Part shown: positions 8,869 through 17,590 of the stretch, piece after piece
How the letters are laid out: every line of letters begins with the position of its first letter
Numbering within the stretch: position 1 is the first letter of the stretch
NCBI GenBank assembly: GCA_016931225.1
Contig: JAFGFE010000005.1
Location: forward strand, 113,037 to 177,036
Reading direction: 5' to 3'
Length of the DNA stretch: 64,000 nt
Source: Candidatus Zymogenaceae bacterium
Lineage (GTDB): Bacteria > Desulfobacterota > Zymogenia > Zymogenales > Zymogenaceae
Made by a program: the position numbers and the translations under genes
The notes under the pieces: model-generated
What the model saw: the letters and a program-made list of their open reading frames with translations, nothing else
Database searches by the model: none
Told to the model about the DNA's origin: nothing

Positions 8869-10214
8869 CACGACTCTCCGATCAGGGGCAGAACGGCGTC
8901 CAGCGTCCGCACGGCGGCCCCCCTGTTGCTCTCCACAACCTCCATCGCCCGAAGCCCCGCATCCTCCCGCATCTTTTTATCGGAAAACATACGTATCGTC
9001 ATTTTCGCAATCTCCGGGGCGTCCCGTACCACGAATCCCCCCCCCGCATCGACGAGAGCCTGGGAAATGTCAGGAAAGTTCTCCATGTACGGGCCGAACA
9101 ACACCGGCTTCCTCTGAGCCGCGGCCTCAAGGACGTTGTGGCCTCCCACGCCGGGAATGAGGCTCCCCCCCAGAAACGCCGCGTCTGAAGCGGCGATGAG
9201 CCCCGTCAGCTCCCCCATACTATCGAGGAGCAGGATATCAACCCCGCGGGCCTTCCGCCCGACATCACCGTCGGTACGCCTCGTCATTCGATATGGATAC
9301 CGGCCGATAAGCGCCGCCACCTCATCGGATCTCGTCAGGTGACGAGGGGCCAGCACCAAGAGAACGTCGGGCACCTCTTTCCGAACGGCCGTGAACGCAT
9401 CAAGGATCACCCCTTCCTCTCCGGGGTGTGTGCTCCCCGCCACGAAGAGGGGACGGGAGGATGCGATCAGTTCACACAGCTCGGGTGGGGCGGACGCCTC
9501 CCGGTACTGAGCGTCGTATTTGATGTTGCCAGATACCGCTATGCGCAAGTTGTCGTACCCGAGTTCAACGTATCGCTCACGATACACGTCGGACTGGGCG
9601 ATGATTCGATCGAATCCATCGAGGATAGGGGCGAACACACGTCTCACCTTTCTCATACGACCGAAGCTCCGGGGAGACATGCGCGCGTTTATCAAAGCGC
9701 AGGGGATATTTCTCTTTGAGAGTATTCGAAGCAGCCCGGGCCATATTTCCGCCTCCATCACCAGAACCAGCCGGGGGTTGACGTGATCGACGGACCGCTT
9801 CATTGTCACGAAGAAGTCAAAGGGGAAGAAAAAACAGGGCACCCCGGGGAGCTTTTCCCGGGCCGCGTTTTTCCCGGTTATCGTATTGGTTGAAACCACC
9901 ACGGGGATTTGTGGACATCGTTTTCTCAACTCGCCGATGAGAATCACGACGGCGAGCATCTCCCCGTAGGATGCGGCATGTATCCAGATCGGATGATCCG
10001 GGAGCGTATCAAGAAGGCCGAACCGCTCTTTCGCGCCCCGTCTGCTTTCCCGGTCGCCGAAAAGCTTCGGGAAATAATATATCAGCGCGACACCGAAAAA
10101 GACGAGGAAGAACAGCGAATACAAAAAGAACACGATCCCTCTCGGCCCTTTTTGCGCTCCCGCACCCATGCCCGAGGAATACTTCGTTTCTTTTTTCTCT
10201 GTAGTACGACTCAT
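8868..10214 (-). CDS. waaA: Kdo transferase
   Basis: 448-aa GT30 enzyme that transfers Kdo from CMP-Kdo to lipid IVA at the inner membrane. An N-terminal hydrophobic helix (FFLYSLFFLVFFGVALIYYF) anchors it. The catalytic region WIHAASYGEMLAVVILI contains the expected Gly-Glu pair, followed by VVVSTNTITG, the FDFFVTMKR loop and VLVMEAEIWPGLL. The C-terminal domain has VAGSTHPGEE and LGGSLIPGVGGHNVLEAAA, the CMP-Kdo site. A mono- versus bifunctional enzyme cannot be told from sequence here. It is one of the few lpx/waa genes separated from its upstream neighbour by a gap (146 nt to msbA). Confidence 0.94.
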   Translation of the reverse strand: MSRTTEKKETKYSSGMGAGAQKGPRGIVFFLYSLFFLVFFGVALIYYFPKLFGDRESRRGAKERFGLLDTLPDHPIWIHAASYGEMLAVVILIGELRKRCPQIPVVVSTNTITGKNAAREKLPGVPCFFFPFDFFVTMKRSVDHVNPRLVLVMEAEIWPGLLRILSKRNIPCALINARMSPRSFGRMRKVRRVFAPILDGFDRIIAQSDVYRERYVELGYDNLRIAVSGNIKYDAQYREASAPPELCELIASSRPLFVAGSTHPGEEGVILDAFTAVRKEVPDVLLVLAPRHLTRSDEVAALIGRYPYRMTRRTDGDVGRKARGVDILLLDSMGELTGLIAASDAAFLGGSLIPGVGGHNVLEAAAQRKPVLFGPYMENFPDISQALVDAGGGFVVRDAPEIAKMTIRMFSDKKMREDAGLRAMEVVESNRGAAVRTLDAVLPLIGES

Positions 10215-10360
10215 GTATCAGCCACGACGGCACACGGCATCCGGTCGTCATGTGCACCATCCCCCCCGGGATCACGGCCGAAGGGTTCATATCGGCATGC
10301 CGTTTACCTTGTCCCGAGGAGGGCAGACGTCACAATCGCAGACGGGATATCGTACGCATG

Positions 10361-12220
10361 TTAGACCTCGAGCTTCGCCCCGTCCTGATCATCTTCAGGC
10401 GCCTTCATGTTGTTCTGGTCTCTAAATTGCATTTCGTACAGTTTTCGGTACTCGCCCCCCTTCTTGAGGAGCTCGTCGTGCCTCCCCTCTTCCACGATCT
10501 CGCCGTTGACGACAACCATAATCCTGTTCGCATGCTGAATCGTGGAGAGCCGATGGGCGATGACGAAGGTCGTCCGTCCCTTCATCAGATTCTCCAGGGC
10601 CTTCTGTACCTCGAGCTCGCTCTCGGTATCGAGTGAGGATGTGGCCTCATCCAGTATGAGGATGGGGGAGTCCTTGAGAATCGCCCGGGCGATGGACAGT
10701 CGCTGCCGCTCGCCGCCCGAGAGCCGCATCCCCTGTTCTCCTATCATCGTTTCGTATCCGTCCGGAAGGCGCTCGATGAATTTGTGGGCGTTTGCGGCTT
10801 TAGAAACTCTGAGAATTTCCTCATCCGATGTTTCCGGCCTTCCATAAGCGATATTGTTCCTGATGGTATCCGAAAAGAGTATCGTCTGCTGGGTGACCAT
10901 GCCGATCTGTCCCCTGAGCGATTTCAGGGTGACATCCCGAATATCCACACCGTCAATCAGGATCGCTCCCTCGGTAACGTCGTAAAACCGGGGGACGAGG
11001 TTCACCAGGGTGGTCTTTCCGCCGCCGCTCATCCCCACGAACGCCACCACTTCACCGGTCTGTACCGTCATGTTGATGTTCTTGAGAACATATTCGTCTT
11101 CATATCTAAAAGAGACGTTTCTAAACTCCACCTGCTTGGATATCGGAGGCATCTCGACGGCCCCCTTTTTGTCGGTGATGTCGGGCTTTGTATCCAGTAC
11201 GTTGAAGATACGGATCGATGCGGCGATGGCCTCCTGGATTGCGTTGTTCAGCCGGGAGAGAGCCCGTACACCGGGATATATGAGCACCAGGGCCGCGATA
11301 ATGGATGCGTACTTGCCCAGGTAACTGGTATTGCTGACGAACATCGCGCCCTTTCCGAAATGAACGGCGTTGAGCTGTTCAATGGCCAGAAGCCCTCCAT
11401 ACCAGAGCACCAGGGCGAAACCGACGGTTCCAATGACCTCCATCAGGGGGCCGGTCAGCGCCTTTACCCGGGCGATGCGCAAGTAATTTTTAAACAGTCG
11501 AAAGTTTTCCTTTTCAAAACGCATCGACTCGTAATCCTCCATTCCGAAGGCCTTGACGATACGGGCGCCGGTAAACGCCTCCATCATGACGGTTGTCAAA
11601 TCCGCCATCTTTACCTGGCCCTTGGTGGATATCTTCCTCACCGCCCGGGAAATTCTGACGATCGGAAAGATCATCAGGGGAAACACCACAAACGCCAGGA
11701 GCGAAAGCAACCAGTCCTGATAAAAGCAGAAACCGATCAAGAAGATCATCGTCAGAAATTCCTTGACCCCCACCTCCACGGCATCGGTCACGGCAATGGT
11801 CACCAGATTCACGTCGTTATTAATCCGGGAGATGAGCACCCCCGAATGCGTGCCCGAAAAGAACTTGAGCGACAGTCTCTGGATATGCGAATAGAGCAAA
11901 TCCCTGATGTCCTTGACGACCCTCAAACCGACAAACCGCATATTGTAGGTACCCAGGAAATTCGACAGGCCGCGAAACACGCTGACGATGACCACCGCGA
12001 TCGTCAACACCTTTAACTGGCCCAGGTCCTTGAACGAGATTAAGTTGTCCACCAGGGGGTCTATCAGATACGCGATGGCCGTGGTCGTCCCGGCGAACGC
12101 CAGGTTCATCAAGACCGCAAAGGAGAAGCGATATCGATACGGCCAGACGAATTTCAGCAGCCGTCGATACAGCTTCAATAATTGTTTGCCCGATGGCAAC
12201 TCTTCACGAGATTTGGACAT
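10361..12220 (-). CDS. msbA: Lipid A export ABC transporter, ATPase/permease
   Basis: Half-transporter of 619 aa: six-helix ABC exporter domain (about residues 25-340), then an ATPase domain. The Walker A is VGMSGGGKTTL, the Q-loop region GMVTQQTILFSDTIRNNI, the signature LSGGERQRLSIARAI, the Walker B ILILDEATSSLD and the H-loop IAHRLSTI. By family and context (between lpxB and waaA) it flips lipid A-core across the inner membrane. A short acidic tail (EDDQDGAKLEV) ends the protein. A generic multidrug exporter is the alternative, made unlikely by context. Confidence 0.9.
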   Translation of the reverse strand: MSKSREELPSGKQLLKLYRRLLKFVWPYRYRFSFAVLMNLAFAGTTTAIAYLIDPLVDNLISFKDLGQLKVLTIAVVIVSVFRGLSNFLGTYNMRFVGLRVVKDIRDLLYSHIQRLSLKFFSGTHSGVLISRINNDVNLVTIAVTDAVEVGVKEFLTMIFLIGFCFYQDWLLSLLAFVVFPLMIFPIVRISRAVRKISTKGQVKMADLTTVMMEAFTGARIVKAFGMEDYESMRFEKENFRLFKNYLRIARVKALTGPLMEVIGTVGFALVLWYGGLLAIEQLNAVHFGKGAMFVSNTSYLGKYASIIAALVLIYPGVRALSRLNNAIQEAIAASIRIFNVLDTKPDITDKKGAVEMPPISKQVEFRNVSFRYEDEYVLKNINMTVQTGEVVAFVGMSGGGKTTLVNLVPRFYDVTEGAILIDGVDIRDVTLKSLRGQIGMVTQQTILFSDTIRNNIAYGRPETSDEEILRVSKAANAHKFIERLPDGYETMIGEQGMRLSGGERQRLSIARAILKDSPILILDEATSSLDTESELEVQKALENLMKGRTTFVIAHRLSTIQHANRIMVVVNGEIVEEGRHDELLKKGGEYRKLYEMQFRDQNNMKAPEDDQDGAKLEV

Positions 12221-12339
12221 ATGTCTTTATACCCTTTCCTGCCGCATGTACTGTTCCAATCCACGTGCGGTTCATTCTACAACAGATAAGTATTCACTCT
12301 TAAGGCACTCCCAAAAGGCCGCCTCACACCCCGCGCACA

Positions 12340-13509
12340 TCAATCAAAGGAATTCTCTCCATACAGAAAGTCCGCCACCCGCGCGGCGATCCGCCGAGAC
12401 GCACCGGGAAGTCCCACGGCTTTTTTGACATCCTTCAGTTTTTCGATCATCCCGCCCCTGGCGGCGTCATCGGTCAGCAATCTGAGCGTCTCCCGCGCGA
12501 TATTTTCTGGATTCGCGTCGTCCTGAATGAGCTCTGGGACCACCGACTCCCGGGCAATCAAGTTGATTATCGAAATATAATCGACCTGTATCAGCATGCG
12601 CCCCAGAAAGTACGTCATCGGATTAAGCCGATAGTAGACGACCATCGGTGTTCCGAGAAGCGCCGTTTCCAGAGTCGCGGTCCCGGAACAGGCGATCGCC
12701 ACATCACTCGCACCAACAACCCGGTGAAAATCACCATGCACGATCTCTACCGGCAGCGGAGTCCGCTCCAGATACGGTGAAATCAGATCCTCGGTCAGCG
12801 TGGGCGCCAGGGGAATACGAAACTTCGCCCCGGGAATCTCCTCCATGATGAGGCGACCGGCCCGAAGGAGCACATCCATGTGACGCTCCACTTCTCCGTG
12901 CCTGCTCCCGGGCAAAAGCGCAACCTGAGGCCTTTTTCGATCGAACAAGCGATCGTCCCCGTTCCCTTCACCGATGACGTCCATGATCGGATGACCGTAA
13001 AACTCGACGGAAACCCCCGCCTCCCGGTAGAAATCCACCTCGAAGGGAAAGATCACGATCATCCGATCCACATTCTTTTTAATGGTCTTCACCCGCCCCC
13101 GCCGCCACGCCCATACCTGGGGGCTGACATAATAAAAGACCGGCACACCGGCTCTTTTTGCGGCCCGGGCGATCCTGAAATTAAAATCCGGAAAATCGAT
13201 CAGAATAACCAGGTCGGGCGTCAATTCTCTTACCGAGCGCTTCAATGATGAAAGCGCCTTCAGTATCGGTCTGAGCTGTTTGAATATCTCAACAAATCCA
13301 ACGACGGATACATCCTCGGCGCGGGAAAGGGCCACTAGCCCCGCATCCCTCATCTTTTGGCCGCCGACTCCGAAGAACTCCGTTCCCGGCTTCATGCTTT
13401 TGATGTGTTTGATCAGCTCTGCGCCGTATGTATCCCCGGACGCCTCCCCGGAGACGATCAGAACCCTCTTCTCCGCTTGGAGTATACGCGCTGTATCAGA
13501 TTCCGTCAT
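12340..13509 (-). CDS. lpxB: Lipid-A-disaccharide synthase
   Basis: GT19 enzyme condensing UDP-diacylglucosamine and lipid X. It has VLIVSGEASGDTYGAELI near the N-terminus, FFGVGGQKMRDAG, VILIDFPDFNFRIA, YYVSPQVWAWRRGR, and the UDP-sugar region ALLPGSRHGEVERH, with AIACSGTATLETAL late. The ATG at 13509 overlaps the stop of the preceding dehydrogenase gene (TGATG), implying coupling; the GTG at 13512 is a poorer start. Length 389 aa is typical. Confidence 0.96.
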   Translation of the reverse strand: MTESDTARILQAEKRVLIVSGEASGDTYGAELIKHIKSMKPGTEFFGVGGQKMRDAGLVALSRAEDVSVVGFVEIFKQLRPILKALSSLKRSVRELTPDLVILIDFPDFNFRIARAAKRAGVPVFYYVSPQVWAWRRGRVKTIKKNVDRMIVIFPFEVDFYREAGVSVEFYGHPIMDVIGEGNGDDRLFDRKRPQVALLPGSRHGEVERHMDVLLRAGRLIMEEIPGAKFRIPLAPTLTEDLISPYLERTPLPVEIVHGDFHRVVGASDVAIACSGTATLETALLGTPMVVYYRLNPMTYFLGRMLIQVDYISIINLIARESVVPELIQDDANPENIARETLRLLTDDAARGGMIEKLKDVKKAVGLPGASRRIAARVADFLYGENSFD

Positions 13510-14501
13510 CACGATGCGGGTCCGTCGTCCAGGAGGCCCCGCTCCCTCATCTTTTCCATGGTGTCTTCGAGCCTCTCCTGGATCATAAATGCGACTTCCA
13601 GGGCGCGGATGCCGTCATGTCCGGTCACCAGGGGGGTTGAGCGATGCTTCACGGCATCGACAAACGATCGAATCTCGTCTTTGAGATAATCCCGGGAAGT
13701 GATGTCCCTGTGCTCCATGTCGATGGTGAACCGGCCGTTTTCGTCCCTGTTCCGACGAAAGAGATCGATATTCTGGGCGGCGAAGTCGATGGAAATATAG
13801 GCATCGTGCTGAAATACACGGATTTTCCTCATTTTCCCCGCGCTCACCCGGCTGGCGGTGACGTTTGCCACGCACCCGCTTTCAAAATTGAGGCGGGCGT
13901 TGACGATATCCATCTGTGGTGTGATAATGGGAGCGCCCACGGCGTCCACGTGCACCAGGGGTGATTTCACGAAGTTCAGGATGATGTCGATATCGTGAAT
14001 CATCACGTCAAGCACCACATCCACATCGGTACTCCTGTCCGGGAACGGTGAGAGCCGATGCGACTCGATAAAGAGCGGCTCCTTAAGGGTCCCGTCCAGT
14101 GCGAGTATCGCCGGATTGAATCGCTCCAGGTGACCCACCTGAAGCAGCAGGTTTTTCGATTCCGCCGTTTCTGTCAACCGCTTCGCCTGATCCAACGTCG
14201 TGGTAATCGGTTTTTCCACGAACACATCGGCCCCGGATTTAAAAAAATCCATCGCTATATCAAAATGAAGTGAGGTGGGGACGACAACGCTGACCGCATC
14301 AACCTTGCCCAGAAGCGTTCGATAATCCGTACTGCATTCTATGTCGTGCTTTTGTTGCATCTGTTCTATCACGACCGCGTTTGCATCGGCAATTCCCACC
14401 ACCTGCACATCCTCGAAGGACAGGTATTTCTCCAGGTGCAGCCTCCCCAGATACCCGATACCGATAATACCGACCTTGAGTTTATTGTTTTCAGAAGCCA
14501 T
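13509..14501 (-). CDS. Gfo/Idh/MocA-family NAD(P)-dependent sugar dehydrogenase in the lipid A operon
   Basis: 330-aa oxidoreductase from MASENNK at 14501. Rossmann motif KVGIIGIGYLGRLHLEKYL, then the family's EKPITTTLDQAKRL with its catalytic-region lysine, and VMIHDIDIILNFV mid-protein. It sits between lpxA and lpxB. In some bacteria this spot holds gnnA, whose product oxidises the 3-OH of UDP-GlcNAc so that the aminotransferase GnnB can install a 3-amino group for amide-linked lipid A. No aminotransferase is present in this window, so a GnnA role is only a possibility. The in-frame stretch up to 14573 overlaps no gene but lacks family homology. Confidence 0.8.
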   Translation of the reverse strand: MASENNKLKVGIIGIGYLGRLHLEKYLSFEDVQVVGIADANAVVIEQMQQKHDIECSTDYRTLLGKVDAVSVVVPTSLHFDIAMDFFKSGADVFVEKPITTTLDQAKRLTETAESKNLLLQVGHLERFNPAILALDGTLKEPLFIESHRLSPFPDRSTDVDVVLDVMIHDIDIILNFVKSPLVHVDAVGAPIITPQMDIVNARLNFESGCVANVTASRVSAGKMRKIRVFQHDAYISIDFAAQNIDLFRRNRDENGRFTIDMEHRDITSRDYLKDEIRSFVDAVKHRSTPLVTGHDGIRALEVAFMIQERLEDTMEKMRERGLLDDGPAS

Positions 14502-14620
14502 ATTATACACGCCTTTCCCGAATCGATATCGCCTTACGCACCGCGCCCGTAACATTTCATGCGGCACACGCAAACGCCGTGCGTTGTTCCCTTATCACGT
14601 GTGTGAGAGGAATCCGTCGG

Positions 14621-15409
14621 CTATCGTACAATTCCCCGCTCCGAAGCGCGGATGAAATCAGCAAAGCGTTTCACCTCTTCAATGTGAAACAGCGTCTCCT
14701 CCATCTTTTGCAGGGCATCGCCCACACGCAACCCCGATCGCCACACAATCTTGTACGCCCGCTTCAGGGCGAGCATCGTCTCTTCCGTAAACCCACGACG
14801 CTTCAGCCCTATTGTGTTCAATCCCATCGGCCTCGCCCCGCGCTCCTTGGCCTGGATGACGCGGATGTAGGGAGGGATGTCTTTCTGGGTGACGATACCA
14901 CCGCCGATAAAGGAGTTTCTCCCGATGCGGACGAACTGGTGAACGGCGACGAGCCCCCCAATGACCACAAAATCCTCCACCTCCACATGACCGGCAAGGG
15001 TCACCACGTTTGCAAAAGTATTATTATTCCCGATATGACAATCATGGGCGACATGTGAATAGGCCATTAACATATTTCCGTCGCCTATTATCGTTAGTCC
15101 GCCCCCCTTTTTCGTGCCGGTATTTACGGTAACCGCTTCCCGAATGATGTTGTTGCTGCCGATGACAAGTCTTCCGTTATCACCCATACCCTTCGAGTCC
15201 TGGGGGGGAGACCCGACTGATGCGAAGGGGGAAATTGCGGTATTGTCGCCGATTTCGGTATTCCCCTCGACAACCGCGTGAGCTGCGATCGAGACGTGAT
15301 CGCCCAACGTTACTCCCTCCCCCACAATGGCATAGGGGCCGATCTTCACTCCGTCTCCGAGCTTCGCCTCGGGCGATACAATCGCAGTGTGATGAATCTC
15401 ATTGGTCAT
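14621..15409 (-). CDS. lpxA: UDP-N-acetylglucosamine acyltransferase
   Basis: Left-handed beta-helix acyltransferase that starts lipid A synthesis. Hexapeptide repeats run through the first 190 residues (AKLGDGVKIGPYAIVGEG and similar). The catalytic base is His122 in HVAHDCHIGNN, preceded by the LpxA-typical GDGNMLMAYS. The C-terminal helical domain follows (NTIGLKRRGF). The ATG at 15409 overlaps the fabZ-like stop by 11 nt; a GTG at 15421 is the other candidate. O- versus N-acyl selectivity cannot be read from the sequence by eye, but matters given the adjacent dehydrogenase. Confidence 0.95.
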   Translation of the reverse strand: MTNEIHHTAIVSPEAKLGDGVKIGPYAIVGEGVTLGDHVSIAAHAVVEGNTEIGDNTAISPFASVGSPPQDSKGMGDNGRLVIGSNNIIREAVTVNTGTKKGGGLTIIGDGNMLMAYSHVAHDCHIGNNNTFANVVTLAGHVEVEDFVVIGGLVAVHQFVRIGRNSFIGGGIVTQKDIPPYIRVIQAKERGARPMGLNTIGLKRRGFTEETMLALKRAYKIVWRSGLRVGDALQKMEETLFHIEEVKRFADFIRASERGIVR

Positions 15410-15890
15410 GGGAATATCCACTTAATACTGTAAGAAATGATGCGGAGGCGAATGTCTGTGGATTCTCATCGTTCCGACTTGTGATTGAACCGGAAAAGAG
15501 AATTTCATCGCCCGTTTGATTTTCAATTCGTGACGTTATTTCCACTGATTGAGGCGGGATAATTGTATGCTGGAAGCGCGCCGAACGGATTTTTGAGAGC
15601 ACAAGGTCCGACGCTCTTTTTCTCAGAGAGTCGTTTTCGTCCTCGACCTGTTCCGACTTCAGGGCATACCAGAGGCAGGCGGCCTGAAACATCGCTTCCA
15701 GCTCAAGAACTCCCGGCAACATCGGTGCGCCGGGGAAATGTCCTTTCAAATAGTGTTCGTCCCCACGAAGCTCAAGTCCGCACGTTATGCCGTGATCGGG
15801 ATCATGCGAGACGATCTCCGTTATCAGCACTGTTGAGGATCGAGAGGGCAGGAGATGTTCAACAGAAATATAATCATCCGGCTGATTCAT
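15399..15890 (-). CDS. fabZ: FabZ-like (3R)-hydroxyacyl-ACP dehydratase
   Basis: Hot-dog-fold protein of 163 aa from the ATG at 15890 (MNQPDDYIS). The catalytic signature is GHFPGAPMLPGVLELEAMFQ, with the His of GHFPG and the Glu of ELEAM. It sits between lpxD and lpxA, the usual place for fabZ, where it competes for R-3-hydroxyacyl-ACP used by LpxA and LpxD. The C-terminal half is less typical, so a specialised hydroxyacyl-ACP dehydratase is possible. It overlaps lpxD by 17 nt; the 12-residue extension to 15926 lies within lpxD. Confidence 0.82.
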   Translation of the reverse strand: MNQPDDYISVEHLLPSRSSTVLITEIVSHDPDHGITCGLELRGDEHYLKGHFPGAPMLPGVLELEAMFQAACLWYALKSEQVEDENDSLRKRASDLVLSKIRSARFQHTIIPPQSVEITSRIENQTGDEILFSGSITSRNDENPQTFASASFLTVLSGYSHDQ

Positions 15891-16926
15891 CGTCTTCCGG
15901 CCCTTTTTTCTCCAGTTCCTCGACACGCTTTTTCAGTCGATTCAATTCTTTCCGTATTTCAGGCAGCCTCGGGATCGTCTGAACCACCCGCAGCCATGTC
16001 TTGTGAGGGAGCTGCGGAAGACCGGAAGATACCACTTCCCCCGGACCGACACTTTTTGATACACCGGCCTTAGGCGTCACCACGGCGCCATCTCCTATAG
16101 TCAAGTGCCCCATGATACCCGCCTGTCCGGTCAGGATGACGTTTTTCCCGATGTACGTGCTGCCGGAAATTCCCACCTGGGCGATGATGATACTGTTCTC
16201 CTCCACCACCACATTGTGCCCGACCTGTACGAGGTTGTCCATGACCACCCCGCTCTTAATCCACGTCACACCGAGGGCGGCTCGGTCGATGGAGCAGTTG
16301 GAGCCGATTTCCACATCATCGTCTATCCTGACGATACCGACCTGGGGTATTTTCACCGGCCGCGAGCCGTCATGGGCGAATCCGAAACCGTCGCTGCCGA
16401 TAACCGTTCCGGCATGGATGATAACGCGATCGCCGATGATACACCGCTCCATAACGGTCACGTTCGGATAGAGAACCGTCCCCTCTCCGATGATCGCTCC
16501 GTCTCCCACATACACGCCGGGATGAACAACCGCCCGATGTTTAATGACCGCCCCCCGCCCCACGTATGCATGGGGCATAACAATCACTTCATCGGCCACA
16601 TCCGCATCACCATGCACGAACGCTCCTTCGGCCACCCCCGAATACGTCCTCTCCGATTGTGTGACGTGTGTGAGAAATTTCGCAAAGGCGAGATATGGAT
16701 TGTCCACCCTGATGAGAGGGATGTGCGCCTCGGCGAATTCCCTGGAGACAATGAGGGCGGAGGCTTTTGTGGTGGAAAGATATTCGGCATACTTCTGCTG
16801 GGCGATGAAGCTGAGATCCCCCTCCCTTGCTTCGGTGATACCGCTTATTCCGGTAATCACCGTATCCGCATCGCCGACGATTTCACCTTGCAGAAATTCC
16901 GCTATGTCCGCTATCCGCCATTTCAT
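15874..16926 (-). CDS. lpxD: UDP-3-O-(3-hydroxyacyl)glucosamine N-acyltransferase
   Basis: 350-aa LpxD. The N-terminal UDP-GlcNAc-binding domain begins MKWRIADIAEFLQGEIVGDA; the beta-helix has repeated hexapeptides (AYVGRGAVIKHRAVV and later). The catalytic His lies in NLVQVGHNVVVEENS, and GSDGFGFAHDG is a hallmark. The C-terminal coiled helix (RKELNRLKKRVEELEKK) is of the type that packs the trimer. It adds the N-linked hydroxyacyl chain in lipid A synthesis. Located between skp and fabZ, as in many proteobacteria. Confidence 0.96.
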   Translation of the reverse strand: MKWRIADIAEFLQGEIVGDADTVITGISGITEAREGDLSFIAQQKYAEYLSTTKASALIVSREFAEAHIPLIRVDNPYLAFAKFLTHVTQSERTYSGVAEGAFVHGDADVADEVIVMPHAYVGRGAVIKHRAVVHPGVYVGDGAIIGEGTVLYPNVTVMERCIIGDRVIIHAGTVIGSDGFGFAHDGSRPVKIPQVGIVRIDDDVEIGSNCSIDRAALGVTWIKSGVVMDNLVQVGHNVVVEENSIIIAQVGISGSTYIGKNVILTGQAGIMGHLTIGDGAVVTPKAGVSKSVGPGEVVSSGLPQLPHKTWLRVVQTIPRLPEIRKELNRLKKRVEELEKKGPEDDESAG

Positions 16927-16955
16927 TCTGATGATCTTTATGTGTATTGAGAAAC

Positions 16956-16990
16956 GGCCGCCGTTGTCTTCGCTTCCGGCGGCCTTTTTG
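16956..16990 (+). terminator. Rho-independent-type terminator reading rightward inside a leftward operon
   Basis: GGCCGCC (16956-16962) and GGCGGCC (16978-16984) form a 7-bp GC stem followed by TTTTT on the plus strand. The genes on both sides (lpxD and skp) run on the minus strand, where the hairpin has no T-run after it. It may stop antisense transcription, or act as a processing hairpin in the operon RNA. Confidence 0.5.
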
Positions 16991-16991
16991 A

Positions 16992-17504
16992 TTATTTGTC
17001 AAGTGCCTCTATAACATCTTCGGTCAAATCGATGTCATCTTGGAAGTACAGGACCCCCGAGTTTGTCCGCTCAAAGATGAACGTATATCCTCCCTCAACG
17101 GCGATATCATGCACTATCGTGTTGGTCTCGGAGATGATCACATCCATCAGCTCGTATTGCCTATTCTGAATCTCATAATTGTAGTCCTGAACTTTCCGCT
17201 GGTACTCGAGTAATTTGTCCTGATATTCCCGTTCTTTTTTCGCCAGGGCATCCGCGGACAACATCATGGCCTGTTTTTCTATCTCCTCTTTGAGAGCAAG
17301 CAACTCCTCCTGCCTTTTAACGATGTCACTCTCCGCGGCGTCTATCTTTCCCGTCAATTCTTCTTTCGCCTTTTTCCCCGCGTCTGAAAACTCCAGCACC
17401 CGTACCATGTCAATCACGCCGAAACGAACGTCCTCGGCACACACAAGCGATGGAACCGCAAGAAGCATCACAGAAGCCAATATCAACGAAAAAAGTCGTT
17501 TCAT
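16992..17504 (-). CDS. skp: Periplasmic chaperone Skp/OmpH
   Basis: 170-aa secreted protein. The signal peptide is MKRLFSLILASVMLLAVPSLVCA. The mature part begins with RFGVIDMVRVLE and is then largely charged coiled coil (EELLALKEEIEKQAMMLSA and following), ending with a short beta segment YTFIFERTNSGVLYF. This is the Skp layout of helical arms and a beta core. Skp carries unfolded outer-membrane proteins to the BAM complex, matching its place between bamA and lpxD. Confidence 0.92.
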   Translation of the reverse strand: MKRLFSLILASVMLLAVPSLVCAEDVRFGVIDMVRVLEFSDAGKKAKEELTGKIDAAESDIVKRQEELLALKEEIEKQAMMLSADALAKKEREYQDKLLEYQRKVQDYNYEIQNRQYELMDVIISETNTIVHDIAVEGGYTFIFERTNSGVLYFQDDIDLTEDVIEALDK

Positions 17505-17535
17505 CTATTTACACACTGAACATACGACATGACAT

Positions 17536-17572
17536 AAAAGAGGGGGAGATCGCATTCATCCCCCCCACTTTT
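17536..17572 (-). terminator. Intercistronic hairpin between bamA and skp
   Basis: On the minus strand AAAAG-T-GGGGG pairs with CCCCC-T-CTTTT around a 15-nt loop. The stem has one T-T mismatch and ends in TTTT. It lies just after the bamA stop and may attenuate read-through into skp. Confidence 0.4.
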
Positions 17573-17590
17573 CGTGTATCGGTTAAAATG

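Noticed and set aside
10784..12016. 410-codon open frame on the plus strand
   Set aside because: Antisense to msbA, rich in His, Asp and Gln as expected of a shadow frame.
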